The notes beneath the pieces are model-generated. The model was not told the origin of the DNA, did not search any database, and saw nothing but the letters and a program-made list of their open reading frames with translations. From Anoplolepis gracilipes (taxonomy: Eukaryota; Arthropoda; Insecta; Hymenoptera; Formicidae), in contig NC_132977.1 of NCBI RefSeq assembly GCF_047496725.1, positions 2,203,001-2,267,000 of the forward strand: a stretch of DNA of 64,000 nucleotides. Reading direction: 5' to 3'. This document shows positions 39,014 to 52,160 of the stretch, in pieces. How positions within the stretch are numbered: the stretch's first letter is position 1; each line of letters begins with the position of its first letter. A program made the position numbers and the translations under genes.

Positions 39014-40896
39014 CGTCCGTTCGTGGCCTAAAGGAGGGCCGGCGGAGGTATAGAGAAGCCGGCTCCTGGTATAACGACTGAAGAGTCAAACCAGTCGTCG
39101 AGACTACGCTCAATCGCCGTGCGTTGATTCACGCCTCTGTTCTCTTTGTCTTTTCCATTGTGAGAATCGACGCGCCGCCACCGTTATCGTCGCCGACGCG
39201 TCTCATTGTGCAATTCCACATGCGGCCAGTGTCTAGCCTAGATCTCAGATTATTCCAAAGCGGTGGCACGAAGATTACGATGTTGCTTCGAGCGTCGGCA
39301 TCAAAAGAGAAGCGAAAAGAAAAAGCGTAGGACGAGTGAGGGAGGCGGTCGAAAGCCAGCGTGAAAAACGGGGGCGTCATCAACGCGCGACGCAAAGCGA
39401 TGGCCTACCCTGGGACAAGAAGCTCACCTGTCCGGGAAATTATACACGGCGAAAAGCTTTCGCTTCGAGGTGACACGAGTTTAGCAATTCGTATCATATT
39501 AGACTCGGCAACGAAGCTGATCCGCCGGATCACCCTCTTCCAGCTCTCGACGGAGGCTCGACATCGCGGAGGTTTGTTCATCGCGCGCGACAAAGACTTA
39601 GTAAATTATTTATTGCCGATATATAACATTTTATTCGCGACGGGCGGCTGCTGCGCGACGGCCGGACGGGACGAGTGCGGTTTCACGCAATGGTGGTTGT
39701 GGAGAAGAAAAGAAGAGAGAGAGGAAAAAAGAAACGGACGGACGGAACACGAGTTATTGTATGATCGTTCGTTGCGTGAGTGCGAGACCAGGCGTGCGTA
39801 CGAGTAAATGCAAGCGCGCGTGTGCGGAACGAGTAGAACGAAAGACGCGCAAGAGGCGCGGCTAATTGCAGGGTCGAGGAAAAAAAAAGGGAGAAAGAAA
39901 GAGAAAGAGCGGACTGCGTGCGCGCGCGTGTTGTGTATGCGTGTAAGGAGCTATAGGGGGATAATGTAGTGCCAAGAGTGAAAACGGAAACTCTGTACAT
40001 ATTAGGCTAGGTAGTTCAATATCAATATACTTATTACGACTAAAAAAAATGATATGCTACATACCGATTTAAAAGTAAAACATCAAACATACGTTACAAC
40101 ACGCATACCATTAAAAAACACGAGATGGCAGGCCATACGAAACCGTAACGGGACGCACAAACGCTTCAGACTATATATTTTTCTGGCATGTATATTCTTC
40201 AAGTTGTCGAATACATTCTACCTCGAATGCTATATACTTTACAATAGACAATATTGAGATTCCAGTTGACGCTAATAAATTCATTAATTTATTTTTTATT
40301 CCGATGATGACGCGTTTATATTGTTGCATCCGCATCAAATCGATGTATCGATGTATATTAGGGAAAAAAATGTAGTCTATTATCGTATTATCTCGATTTG
40401 ATGTGAATGCAACAAATAAATGCAATCATGGTTCTAACGAGGAGATGAAGCATAAACGATTCCATGACAGATATTATTTCGTTAATTTTGGCTTTTATGT
40501 ATAGCAGGATTTGTTTCTTTTTAGATTATCGATATAAGATAATCGATAAATGTAGGAGAGAAAGAAAAGAAATAATAAATTAATAATCAATCATAGTATA
40601 TTCAAGCATCGCGAGGAAGAGTTGGATGATGTTTTTTTGTTAAATAAACCTTTTTTTTCGCAGATAGACAACTTATTATTATATTCAAAGCGTATGACAT
40701 ATAAAAATAAGTAATAATAAGTCGAATCAGAATGTGCGTCTCTTTTGCGTTTCGAACGGCTTGCACTGTGTCCGACATAACGCTATCTTTATTATTATTC
40801 AAATAGATAAGGCCTCAGTTTTGACAAAATAGGACGAGTTCTGTTCGGATGAGGATTCGAGCTCGATGATGCGTTTTATGTCTCGCTTTGCAGTTT

Positions 40897-40906
40897 AATA
40901 AATAAA
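40897..40906 (+). terminator. Overlapping AATAAA poly(A) signals
   Basis: Two overlapping AATAAA hexamers (40897-40902 and 40901-40906) lie about 2.35 kb after the PMEPA1-like stop codon. Earlier single hexamers at 40274 and 40415 are alternatives. AATAAA is common by chance in AT-rich DNA. Confidence 0.25.
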
Positions 40907-41520
40907 ACTGCACTTAGACTTCAGTATAATTTGTTCTAGCAAGATCAATACGATAGTAGATTTCCAATTTTATAGATTAATCAATGACTTTATAAAGAAT
41001 CGTCAAATTAATATAAATTGAATCAAGATTACCTTTAAGATATCTTATATTGTCGGGAAATATATTTAATTTTCAAAGTCAAAACACACCGGCAATATAT
41101 TTATGCAAAAAAGCGAAAACGCCTCGTTAATTTCGAACCTCAATTTCGAGACAGAGCGAATCATTCGATTATTTCACATGAGAAGTCACCAATTATTATT
41201 ATATTTCTTAAGAGTCCGCGACGCAGGGAGAAATTGCAATGAAATTTATACATTTCCCTTTGTGATTATGGAACGTGCGTGGCATACGAAGATAATGCGC
41301 GAGATAAGAGCAAAAAGGTGCCCACGCACGTAGAGCCGGATATCAACTCTCGTGTGCACTTCGTTGGCGTGAATAATTTCGCGAGCTTCCGCTTCGTTTT
41401 CGAGGAAATGCCGAACTGGGTTGTGGCACCCTTAGATCTCGGGATTTCGGATTCTAAAGTTAAGCGCACAAAATTCTCATCACCCGTGAGTATTGCCTCG
41501 TGATTTCGTTAAATCGCTCG

Positions 41521-41545
41521 ACACACACACACACACACACACACA
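41521..41545. repeat. (AC)n microsatellite
   Basis: Twelve AC units. Confidence 0.95.
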
Positions 41546-42390
41546 TCCACACACCGTTAGACATCCAAACTGTGGCGTGTAACGTTTCGAGACGACGAGG
41601 TCCTTCATCGTTATATAAATTCTCTTCCTAAGCGAGAAAGAAAAATAAAATTGTAAATTGTAATTCTTCGAGAGAGTGTCCGGGCAATTGTGTGCGCACG
41701 GCGACGTTGTTTCGTTTCATGTTCATTGGTCGCTGTGTCGCGAGTCGAGGGAGGAAATATATCGTCTTTCTGTTTCACCTTTAAAATGTGTTCACACGCG
41801 CATGCAATATTAGACGACGAGATTTAATCGTATTTTATTCGTAAAGAAATTAGAGCGCGTGCGAAGCGAAGCGATCGATAAGGAATATCGGAAAGAATGT
41901 CTGATATCTCTTTTTTATTTTATTATTTTTTTTTTCCGAATTCGTCTCCATATCGCTCTCTCTCTTTTCGCTTCCTCTCATTCACTGTACAATCTCGTTC
42001 TCTCGTACGCGCATTCGTTTCTTCAATACGTAATAAAAAAGATGAATGTATTTGTATATGCGCGTTTGAGGGATAGAGAGATTATGGATGAGAGACGAAA
42101 CGGAAGGAGAGGACACAATGGAAGCGAAATTCAAGAAAAAAGTTGTATAATTCGATGGGTCCTGTGCAAGTTTTGGTTAAATTTGCGACGTCGTCGATTA
42201 TAGATTGAATTAAAAACGACGACGCGAGCGCGAGATATTTTAGATAAGTTCTAGGTGAAGTGAAATTTTTAGCAAGCTATTATCGATTACTATTATTGCT
42301 ATCGGACATCGTGATATATCTAGCAATTTGTTAATTGGGATTTTGAGAGGTGCGAGACGTATGAGAGTATAATCGTGGCCTTTCGACACG

Positions 42391-42392
42391 AA

Positions 42393-42439
<47 letters not shown>

Positions 42440-42440
42440 A

Positions 42441-42473
<33 letters not shown>
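42391..42473. repeat. (GA)n microsatellite
   Basis: About 80 bp of AG units with AAAG interruptions. Confidence 0.96.
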
Positions 42474-43380
42474 CAAAGAAAGAGAGACAAAAGAGATGTA
42501 AGCGGACCGAGATTAAAATATTCTTTTGTATTTCTGCCCGAATTCACAGCTCAACCATCGAGATTGCCATTTTAAACGACTTGAAGAACCAAAATTATAT
42601 CTTTCTTAGAGTTTAATTGTTTAACAAGTTGATAAAGTTGTCAAAGTTTACTAGCTTATCAAACAAACAACACTCAAAAAAAGAAAAATGTAATTCTTTA
42701 ATTAGTACGGTTTAAATCAGACGTCATTTGTTATCGTTTGTTATCGAGTCGAGCAATTTCGTAAATAACTCTTATCGAATAAATATGCACTTTCAGCGTC
42801 GCGTGAATAAGATTCCATTCTTAGCGATCTCATTGCAACGCGAAGCGCTGGCTTGATCATGACATATCGTCGCGGTGCGCGACGTCAGCAGACTATACGA
42901 CGAATTGTAATCACGATACTTCAAAGTTCATCAGTAAACCACAAACAAGAAAATGATAAAATATCGGAAACGTATGAGAATAAAATCGAAGGTACTTCTG
43001 TAAAATTGATTTAATTTTTATTTTGTTTAAATGAAGAAAAAAAAATAGAAGATGTAATTAATGTAAAAGTATGTTTTAATTAATCATGATTTAATAATTC
43101 TTCTTTTTCTTAATTTTAAAAAATTATAAACTGTTTTTATAAATGTGCTTTTAATTCACACGTCTTAATTTTTTATTATTGCAATATATTATAAAGCTAA
43201 ATGACGTGCCGTGATCGATCGAACGATGTGCAGTTCTCGCGAAGTCAAGACAGAGAGATGCGTGATCAAGTCGGCAATTACCGATTAATCTAGTCACGTT
43301 GAGCCGTGCGTCCGGTCGGGGAACAATCGCGTCCGTCGTTTCGGATAACGTAGCCCTTATCGGCGGGAAAAGGATAAAAG

Positions 43381-43437
<57 letters not shown>

Positions 43438-43441
43438 CCTC
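43381..43441. repeat. (CT)n microsatellite
   Basis: About 60 bp of CT units with two TTT interruptions. Confidence 0.96.
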
Positions 43442-44198
43442 TTAAGGCGTAATGTGATTTCCCAAGGTGTTCCAAAATAACTCGCGTCCTCCCTCCGGCG
43501 AAATTGTGACGCGGAGCGGAGCGGTTGCAAGCGGGAGGGGGCTCGAAAGCGATCCCCCTCTTTTAAAGCTTTTGTTTCTAAGCTGTATAATTATAATTGT
43601 AACTGTTGATAAGATCGGTATGTCTAGTCCCTCGCGGTGGAAGGGAGGTCGAGAGCTTCGTCAATGTCCCTCTCGCGAAATCCATCCCCCTAAGTCTTTC
43701 GACCAATTGATTCTAATTTTTTTTTCCCTTACCTCTTCCTCCCCTTAAATCATCCGTGGTGTTGAATCCGTTTCGATTGCACACGATTCGCGATTTTGCA
43801 TCCATCAGTCGGTCTACAAAGAATCTATGGAAAAAGCGTGTTCAGTCATGATTCCAGCTAGACATTTTTAATTTTTTTTTTTTAACACCGAAAGAACTCT
43901 GCGCTTTTGCGATATACGATGAGTCTTTGGAATGAACTCGATTGACGGATGCGAAAGTGGGAATCGTATCGAACAAACGGACAAAACATCAGGGGCGATG
44001 TCTCGTCATTGTTCGTAGGTGCGTTTATGTCCTGCAATCAGCCCTCCTCCAGTTTACGCGCTGATGAAGGGAGCCCGTAAGATGCGATTCTTCTTTTATA
44101 TGGTTCAATTGTTCTATCCTCGCGTAAAAAAAAAAAAAAAAAACTTAAGAGATGAATGAATCGCACGTCACGAGCTCTCCTTATGAGTGCAAAGTGTT

Positions 44199-44201
<3 letters not shown>

Positions 44202-44259
<58 letters not shown>
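44202..44259. repeat. (GA)n microsatellite
   Basis: About 58 bp of GA units. Confidence 0.96.
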
Positions 44260-44587
44260 CGCGTTGCGGAGAAGAGTGTGACGAAGGTAGAAATAAAAGA
44301 CAGAACTTGTCGCCGAGTTCGACAAGTTCAAACAACAAACTGTGGCAATGCGCGAGTGCGGGCGAGAGTGAGAGACAGCGAGAAAAATAAGAGAGAAAGA
44401 GATAGCGGAAATCAGGACTCCTTTTCTTTCAAAGTAATCGATCGATGTCGTAGGAACAGTGTCGTTTAAAGTAGTAGATCGCTTCTACCGAGAGTAACAC
44501 GAAAAGAAAATCAAGATACAAAGTAAAAAAAAAAATCTCATCTCTAAGGGAATAAAAAAAGTTTGCGTGGTTCGTCGTGAAAGGCAA

Positions 44588-44640
44588 GGAGAGAGAAAGA
44601 GAGCGAGAGAGAGAGAGAGAGAGAGAGAAAATGAGAGAAG
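44588..44640. repeat. (GA)n microsatellite, interrupted
   Basis: GA units broken by AAAG, GCGA and AATG. Confidence 0.93.
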
Positions 44641-44957
44641 AAGAGATAGAGACAGAAAGGAAGGAAAAGGAAAGATCGCGCGAATTCGTGCCGCACTCGG
44701 AAAGAGGCGCGTCGCGTTTGCGAAATTGCAAATTTCGAATGCGAGTCACGTTTGTTCGAGCGCGTCATGGCGGGATGAAAGAGTGAGAATGTGAGAGAGA
44801 GAAAGAGAGACATGAAAGGGAATTCTTTTTATACACTATAGAGAGTCGTACCACACTATCACATAGGGAAAAAAAAGAAAAAAGACATGTTCGTTGTTCA
44901 TTGCTCTGGCTTGCTAGGAAAAAAAAGAAAAGCAAACGATGTAACACACGACAGGTC

Positions 44958-45035
44958 GACGGGGAGATTGTTCGGATCTTGACGGGAAGTTTGATGAAGA
45001 TCGAAAACTGTCATCCCCGAACAATCCTCCCCGTC
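44958..45035. repeat. Imperfect hairpin (18/19-bp arms, 41-nt loop region), miRNA-like
   Basis: Left arm 44958-44975 (GACGGGGAGATTGTTCGG) pairs with right arm 45017-45035 with a single-base bulge. The interior has extra partial pairing (GAT with ATC blocks). Total size of about 78 nt is in the range of insect pre-miRNA hairpins. The arms match no mature miRNA that I remember. Confidence 0.6.
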
Positions 45036-45240
45036 TTGCCTCCAATATAAATCGGCAACACTTCGACATTGCAAGATTATTGGTGTACTTATCACGCAGT
45101 TTTCTACAAAATAAAGAAAACGGTTTTGACAAAAAAAAAAAAAAAAAAGTGAAAAAGAAATGGACGCATTTACGTGCGGCGATTATTTCGTAAAAACACC
45201 CGCTTCCTTGATCCACTCGTATACCTAAAAAAAAGCATAT

Positions 45241-46440
45241 ATATGTAATATGTGCTTTAAACATATGAATGTGTTAATATATGTGTTATATTTATATTTC
45301 TTTTTCTTTATTGTTAATTTTTAGAGCATAAAAGATCGCAGTAAGCGGATATATATATAAAACAACAGATAAATTAATTGAGACTCTCTAAAGTCATGTA
45401 TGTACTACATATGTATTTTACACATGTTAAATTTGATTTTAAGTTGTAGCTGTCAATATGAAATTTTATCTACTTTATCCTGTCGTTTCTGTCAAATGTT
45501 ACTAATTAGTTATAATCTAAATAAATATTTTTTTTATTTATATATGTATATCTTATCGAAGGAAAACAGAGATTTTTTTATGTTGTGTAATATTAAAATT
45601 ATTTAAAGTTAAATTTGGAATTACGTTGGTATCTCTAATAATACCTTTATATAGTTGCATTAATGAATTTTTCATTTTAATGTTGTCTGAAATATTTTCT
45701 AATAATTTCTTAATAGTTAAACTAATATTTAAAGTTTGAAAGAAACTGCGAATCATAGATAGATTACTTCTTTTAACAAATTTAATAAATAATATCGAGA
45801 AAAATTTTTTTTAATTCTGAAATTATTACAAATTATATAATACGTATTTATATACGTATTATTCATTCAATATATTCAATATAAAGTTTGAAAAAAATAA
45901 CACAATATTTTGACATGTGATGCAAGAAAGTCAAGTTTATTATTTATAATGCAATGTGAAAATAAAAATATAGCAATGTTGCTAAAATTTAATGATGATT
46001 CGATTACTTTATATGCAATCTATTTTTTATTTACATTGTTAACGACATTTATATTTTGCAAGAAACATTCTGTCGATAATTTGATGAGCTAATATTTATA
46101 TATATGATGGAAGAAAATATTTTTCTCTGCTTAAAATTCAACTGAATTAAAATACAAAAATATATAATACATATACATATATATAATACATTATCATATA
46201 ATAAAACATGTAATAATTTTTTAAACATTATAATTTTTCGAATAATATCAGAGATTATATTTTCAGATAATTCTATTATTTAAAATATATTTATTTTCAA
46301 TAAAATATTTCTCAACATTCCAAAGAATCTAAATATATGCTTACATATTATAAGATAAATATGAAACACAAACGTTATTAAATGAAATAATTCATCAAAC
46401 GACAGCGACTAAGTGCAAGTAGAAACGAACGTTGGTATGC
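45241..46440. other. AT-rich intergenic DNA, nothing recognised
   Basis: Very AT-rich with no coding signal. Confidence 0.6.
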
Positions 46441-46806
46441 TTTTACCACAAGGGGAGAACCGCAAGAGTTGAACGCGCAATTACGGTTGTTTAAATGCGT
46501 CCGCATCCGCGGCGGGCGCGGTTGCTTAATGAACGTGAGAGACCGACCAGGTCCGCCAAAATGGCGCGCGGACGTGGGGGTGGCAGGAAGAGAGACGAAT
46601 GCGGAGGGAAACTATATACATCGTAAAGGCGAGTGGCGTCGCGTATATTTGGTAAGCCGCGTATCCGGAAATAGACGTTCCTTCTTACCTTACCTTATGA
46701 ATGCGCCTCCGTTTCGTTGCCATGCATTTTCGCCGCTTATACTCTTTCGCGCCCTCATCGATCCTCGATCATCCCTTTACATTCCTTACATTTTTTCGCA
46801 AGCATG
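46441..46806. other. Isolated CpG-rich island with ATG in strong context and a consensus donor
   Basis: A 370-bp GC-rich island in AT-rich flanks. It contains CCAAAATGGCG (ATG at 46561; 21 codons to TAA at 46624) and TTTG/GTAAGC (donor-like, 46652). No protein family is recognised. It could be a promoter, first exon or Polycomb/YY1-type element. Confidence 0.3.
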
Positions 46807-49800
46807 ATAAAAAAATATTTAAAAAATCATATGTAAAACAAAATAAATAAAGTTAACTTATCTTTTCTTGTTAAATAAAATTTTACGAGTTTTGATGTGT
46901 AATGACATTTTGGATAATAAATTATTCATTTTGCTCGTAAAAGACAATAGATAGCTACTATTTATGTAATAAGTAATAGGTAATTCATATATAATTTATA
47001 AAATATTATTCCAGTTTTATAAATACAGAAAAATTTATTGATACAAAAGAGAAAAGTAAAAATGACGTTTTTTATATTTACAAGTAAAAACAATTGTTAT
47101 AATGTTATTTTTTCATTATTGGATTTTTTATTGCGTAAAATTTTAAGTTGCAACTGTAAAAATCAAATACTGGAAAATGCTTTTCTTTCTTTTCTTAATT
47201 TTACTAAAAAATAATAAGTAATAGTTACCGAAAATTGGTAAAAAAAGTCAGAATAAAAAACGCTCGGTTAAGTTTTATTTCACGTATGCATTTTTCGTAT
47301 TTTCTCGAAACCAATCCTGTTCGTTGTTTTTTCTCGTGATGATCGAGGTTGAAAATAGCTTATATATATTCTTGAACTAAGGGAAACACGCTAGCAGACA
47401 GCCGTTGAGAGAATTGCCAGACTTTTTCATTCCCATAATGAATTTTCTGATATTAAATATATTTTATGTATATATGAAAAGAAATATAACATCCACACAC
47501 ATCAAGTTTTTAATAAAATCTATATAATAAATATATTCTATTCAAAATTATATTCAATGATGAATTTTGTTAACTGTGATAAGATACCTCTGACATTATT
47601 TTGAATTTAATCTAATCTTTTTTATTGTTTAAAATAATGTCTCTCAGAGATTCCTAAGGAATTAAAAATTTAACATATTTGCTACAGCGTAATTGCTAAT
47701 CGATTATCGCGAGGCCTTCGAACGAGTTATAAACCGCGGAGAATTGAATCGACAAGTTTATTTTTTCATACATCGCGAATCCAGATGGTTGTGAATTTTA
47801 TTTCAACGACATCCAGCCGTTTAACTGTGTCATTCGGCGTCTATTTTTGCCTAACGGAAGTTTCTGCAAATATTCTTTGCAGTACCGGTACCGGAAAATT
47901 GCTTTAACGTTACTCAAACACTTGCAACTAAAGAAAATAAACTCAGTATGATTTACGATTAACAATGTACGAAAAAATTGCTATTTTGTATTGTCTATTT
48001 TTAAAAATGTAATATATAGTGTGTATATATATATATATAATAAATCCTATTATTTTATTATACTCTACATCGTCAAATGATATTAATTAGACAACTTATA
48101 ATGGTTTCTCTATTTATTGCGGCAAGAAATAAAAAAGTTGTACAGTTTCTTCTGGTTTTGACTTTTCAAATTTTAATATTTTCCCAAATTTTTAGAATTA
48201 AGACATTAAAAATGTATCTAAAATCCAGCATCTTTATGTCTGAAATATGTGAATTTCATAGACAAGCTTTTCGAAAACATTGAATAAAGTGAAGCTGTAT
48301 AATTTTCGCAGTCACAGATTTGCGATTACATACTATCAGACATCGCCATTAATTTTTATTTCGGGATCTACAATCACGCATAATTGTCAAGTGCGAGCCT
48401 GTGTAATTTTTCGCCGAGTGTGTTGCGTACAGAAATTCAAAGTTGCGGTATCGCGAAGGCGCGTCACTCAACGAGCGCGATTCGCTTTGAAGATACGAGT
48501 GTCGAGTTTGAAAACTCTCAACTGCGGATCGTCGATCATCGATCTCACCGTAACGATCGCCTCTCAAGAGTTTCTCCGGCCTATAAAAACAGACGTGATC
48601 GCGCGGTTCTCGACGACCCTCTCGGCCGATCTATTCACGGCATTCCGGACTTAAAGATTCCAAGAGGTTTAAACTCTTATCTTACACTACGAGACTTGTA
48701 TTTTTATTGAAATTAATTATCATCGCAATATCTTTCGTATTTATCGTGCCACAATAATCGATGACATAATGCAGCGAATGCAGCATTCCGTTTAATTAAA
48801 AATTTATATTTTTATTAGGAAATAAATATATTTATAAATAAGTAAAAAAAACTTTTTTTATGATATTTAAAATAATTTTTAGAAATTCTTCGACTATTAT
48901 TAATAATATAAGTATTTTTTAAGAAATTGTGATAATTTTCATCCTTTAAATTTTTAAATCTGTTGTTATAAGTATTAAAATTTTTAACTTTTTTTTTATC
49001 TGGAACAAAGAGACTGTTTTGTTCACTTTAACATATTTCAATATAAAGAAATTGTTTATTATACGAGTGCAATATTGAAATGAGAAAAGTGTATTCTACA
49101 AATAAGATCTCTATAATTATGTAAAAAAATTTTAGAAATTTATTAATTTCGAAAATACAAATTAAAAAAGAAGCAGGAGTTTTATAATTGTGTCATTATA
49201 ATAGTGGAATTATTGCAAGTTGCCGTGGAAAAGGACGCTGGCCTATTAATATCCGAATATATTTTAAATTGGTCGAAATAAATCTGCGAGCGATACGCAT
49301 TGCGCGTGCGTGGACGCGTATAGTTGCGTGGGTGCAGCATGGGCCCAAATAGACAACGGAAGGAAGAAAGGCGGCGGCTGGCGCGTGCGCGCTTCGACGC
49401 TAAGCGTCGCGACGCCTTCTTGAATGAAACACCGACAGTCAGTCGCATCGAGACATCCACCCTCGCATCGCTGTCATTCGAGGGGTATCAGTCAAAGAGG
49501 ACTCGTTCGGGCCGCGATTTCTGCACAATTAGGATTTCTGCAAATTAGGATTCGCGCGATCTACGAAGAGGACGCGAAATCAGAGATCGGGAAAAGTGCG
49601 ACAGTGATTTAATTTTTTTTTAATCTCAAGGGAAATCACTCTTTAAATTAAATTTATATTGAAATTTAATTTTATATTCAGATTGTGTGGAATTTTTCAG
49701 ATTCTTTAGAAAAAGAATTGAGTCACTGTTGCGTCGAAACTTTTAATCGATATTTTATACAGTCTCGATAAATTTAAATTTTGAAATTTCCGTAAAAATT

Positions 49801-50833
49801 TCAGTTTTTGACTTGAGATTTTCTGCGAAATTTTCATATATCCACCGTTACTTTCATTTCCGCCTGTTCAAAGCCAGTCCAATTTCTCGATTTTACCTCG
49901 CATCCTTAGATTCACTATTGACTTGTTCGAATTCTTCTTTCTCGTTATTTCACCGATTTCACAATACGCTGCATCGAATCGGACCCTCTTTGATTTTGCT
50001 GTGCGTCGCTTTGGCTTCCAATTGAACAGCAAGATCATTCATGTGCACTAACAGTATTATGAATTTGAAAAAAGAGAACGATGAAAAAAGTAAAAAGAAT
50101 TTAAAGAGAAAGAGGAGTTGAATAACAAGTTGAATACAAGAAAAATAAATGTTACAGAAGAAAGAAGAAATATCAGGATAAAAATTAATCAAAAGAAACA
50201 CGCGTTTCTTTTCTTGATCTAAAAATCTTATGGCTATAAATCTATCATAAAATTTGTCTTTACAAAAATTGCGAATCTATAAATTTAATTGTAATACATA
50301 TAACTTGTTAAAAAAATAGCAAGAACGGATAATTACTAGATTTTGCTGATTAGATCAAAATTAATTTCAACAAAAAGAAGTAAAAATAGAAGTAATCTTT
50401 CGAGGAAAGGCACCGGATGTTTCCCTAAAGTAATATCTCAAGTTGCATTTCTCTTATTATATGTATGGTCTTCAAGAACATGAAATTTAATATCCGCTAG
50501 AAGAATGTTGGACATTTGATGGCTACATTTCAACATTGCCATTATATCGAAAGTGTACCGCAAGCGATGTTAGAAAATTCTATGTAAAAAAGTTACATTG
50601 CAAGACTTTAAACATCTTGTATAAAATTGGAGTACGTAAGTAATAATTTATATATATTACATCTTTTTATATCTTATTTGAATCTGTAAAATTAGTAAGA
50701 AAACTTATATCTCTGTCTCTCTTTTTTCTCTTATAAAAATTATATTTGATATGAAATTAAAATGAATTTTGTTTTAATGGTTATTAATATTTTGTATTGT
50801 AAATAATGATAATGTCATAGATATTTAATTTCT

Positions 50834-50835
<2 letters not shown>

Positions 50836-50889
<54 letters not shown>
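50836..50889. repeat. (AT)n microsatellite
   Basis: About 26 AT units. Confidence 0.96.
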
Positions 50890-50893
<4 letters not shown>

Positions 50894-52110
50894 TACTTTT
50901 TATAACTTTTAACTTTTTTACAGCTTCTACTTTCTGCTTTAGATTGCTTTTTATATGTTATGTTATAAAATTGAAAATTGACTTACACTTGATGTTGATA
51001 TAAATGAAAGTACTAGAAATATTTGTTGCTGCGTTTTCAGTTTTCAAATTAATGCATACTAGAATAAAATCATGAAAAATGCAAGATGCAGTAAAAAAAT
51101 TGTAAAATATTCCGCAAATATTCTATTTTTTGTACGTGATTTACTTAAATGTATAACAGATCAATAAATCTGAGAACATAAAAGCTACAAACAGAAAATA
51201 TAAGGAGAAAACAGCGGTATGTTTCATCTATAATAGAACTTGTATAGTATATTTATGTAAGTATATAAAGAGAGGAGAGAAGGATGATTTCGATGTGAGG
51301 AATGTATTGTCTAACATTTATATTAAGATAATCAAATCACGATTCTCTCATCGCTATGCAATTGCAAATGTCGAAATATGCATAGCGCCGTATATGTTAG
51401 TATATGTCAAATAATGTTAAATCTCTTCGAACGATGACAGAATAATAGGGGCGTAAAACTTGTTATGGGACTTAACACGAATTTGGGGAAGTGCCAGGAA
51501 AATATCTCGTATAAATTTTATTCTCATTGTATGTATTTATACAGGACGATTAAATTATGTACTTTCATAATCGTTAGAAACTGCAAAATAATACTTTTTA
51601 ATCTTTAATAATATATTTAATAATATATTTAAGGGTTTAGAATAGATATATTTTTGCAATAATATTCTTAAATATTAACGTGATTATTTCGAGTAGATTT
51701 ATTCTAATAAGACGACAAATGCGAGAAAACAAAAACATATGAAAAATAGCAAATATGTAATTTAATTTATCAAATATCTAAAGACTAAAATCTTTTAATT
51801 ATTATTAGGTCGATAATATTTTTTCGATTGTCTTTACTGTAATATTATCATTTAATCGCTACTAAACTAGTGCGTTACATTTTTATTAAAAGCATATTAA
51901 GAAATCGAGATAAATAAATTGACTAAAAACTTTACAGCCCAATTTTATGTCTACTTTAAATTAATTGTAAAAGTTTGGAATAGGAATAAAAATCTAGAAT
52001 ATATACATATAATATGTATAATTATCTGCATGTGTGTAAAATGGAATAATTACAATATAATTAATTATCATCTTTTTATTTCGATATTATATATTAAACA
52101 AGTAACTATC

Positions 52111-52160
52111 AACTTGGCGAATAAGAGCCACAGGCGGATGTTAATGCGTAAATTAATTTG
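52111..52160. mobile_element. Partial relative of the MITE-like arm
   Basis: TTGGCGAATAAGAGC at 52114-52128, followed by a diverged spacer and TGCGTAAATT at 52145, matches the reverse complement of the right arm and adjacent interior of the 36974-37255 element. It looks like a decayed single-ended copy. Confidence 0.4.

Larger units (their letters stand above)
40907..45240. other. GA/CT-microsatellite-rich region, no gene recognised
   Basis: It contains AC (41521-41545), GA (42391-42473, 44202-44259, 44588-44640) and CT (43381-43441) tracts and the hairpin at 44958-45035. Moderate CpG patches occur at 41270-41520 and 43200-43740. Possible distal 3'UTR or intergenic DNA. Confidence 0.5.

Noticed and set aside
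41279..41503. 74-codon frame that reads like a protein (VHFVGVNNFASFRF...)
   Set aside because: It begins at GTG, matches no family I know and has no convincing exon boundaries.
46469..46807. 112-codon plus frame in the CpG island
   Set aside because: No recognised domain; more likely a stop-poor island than a gene.
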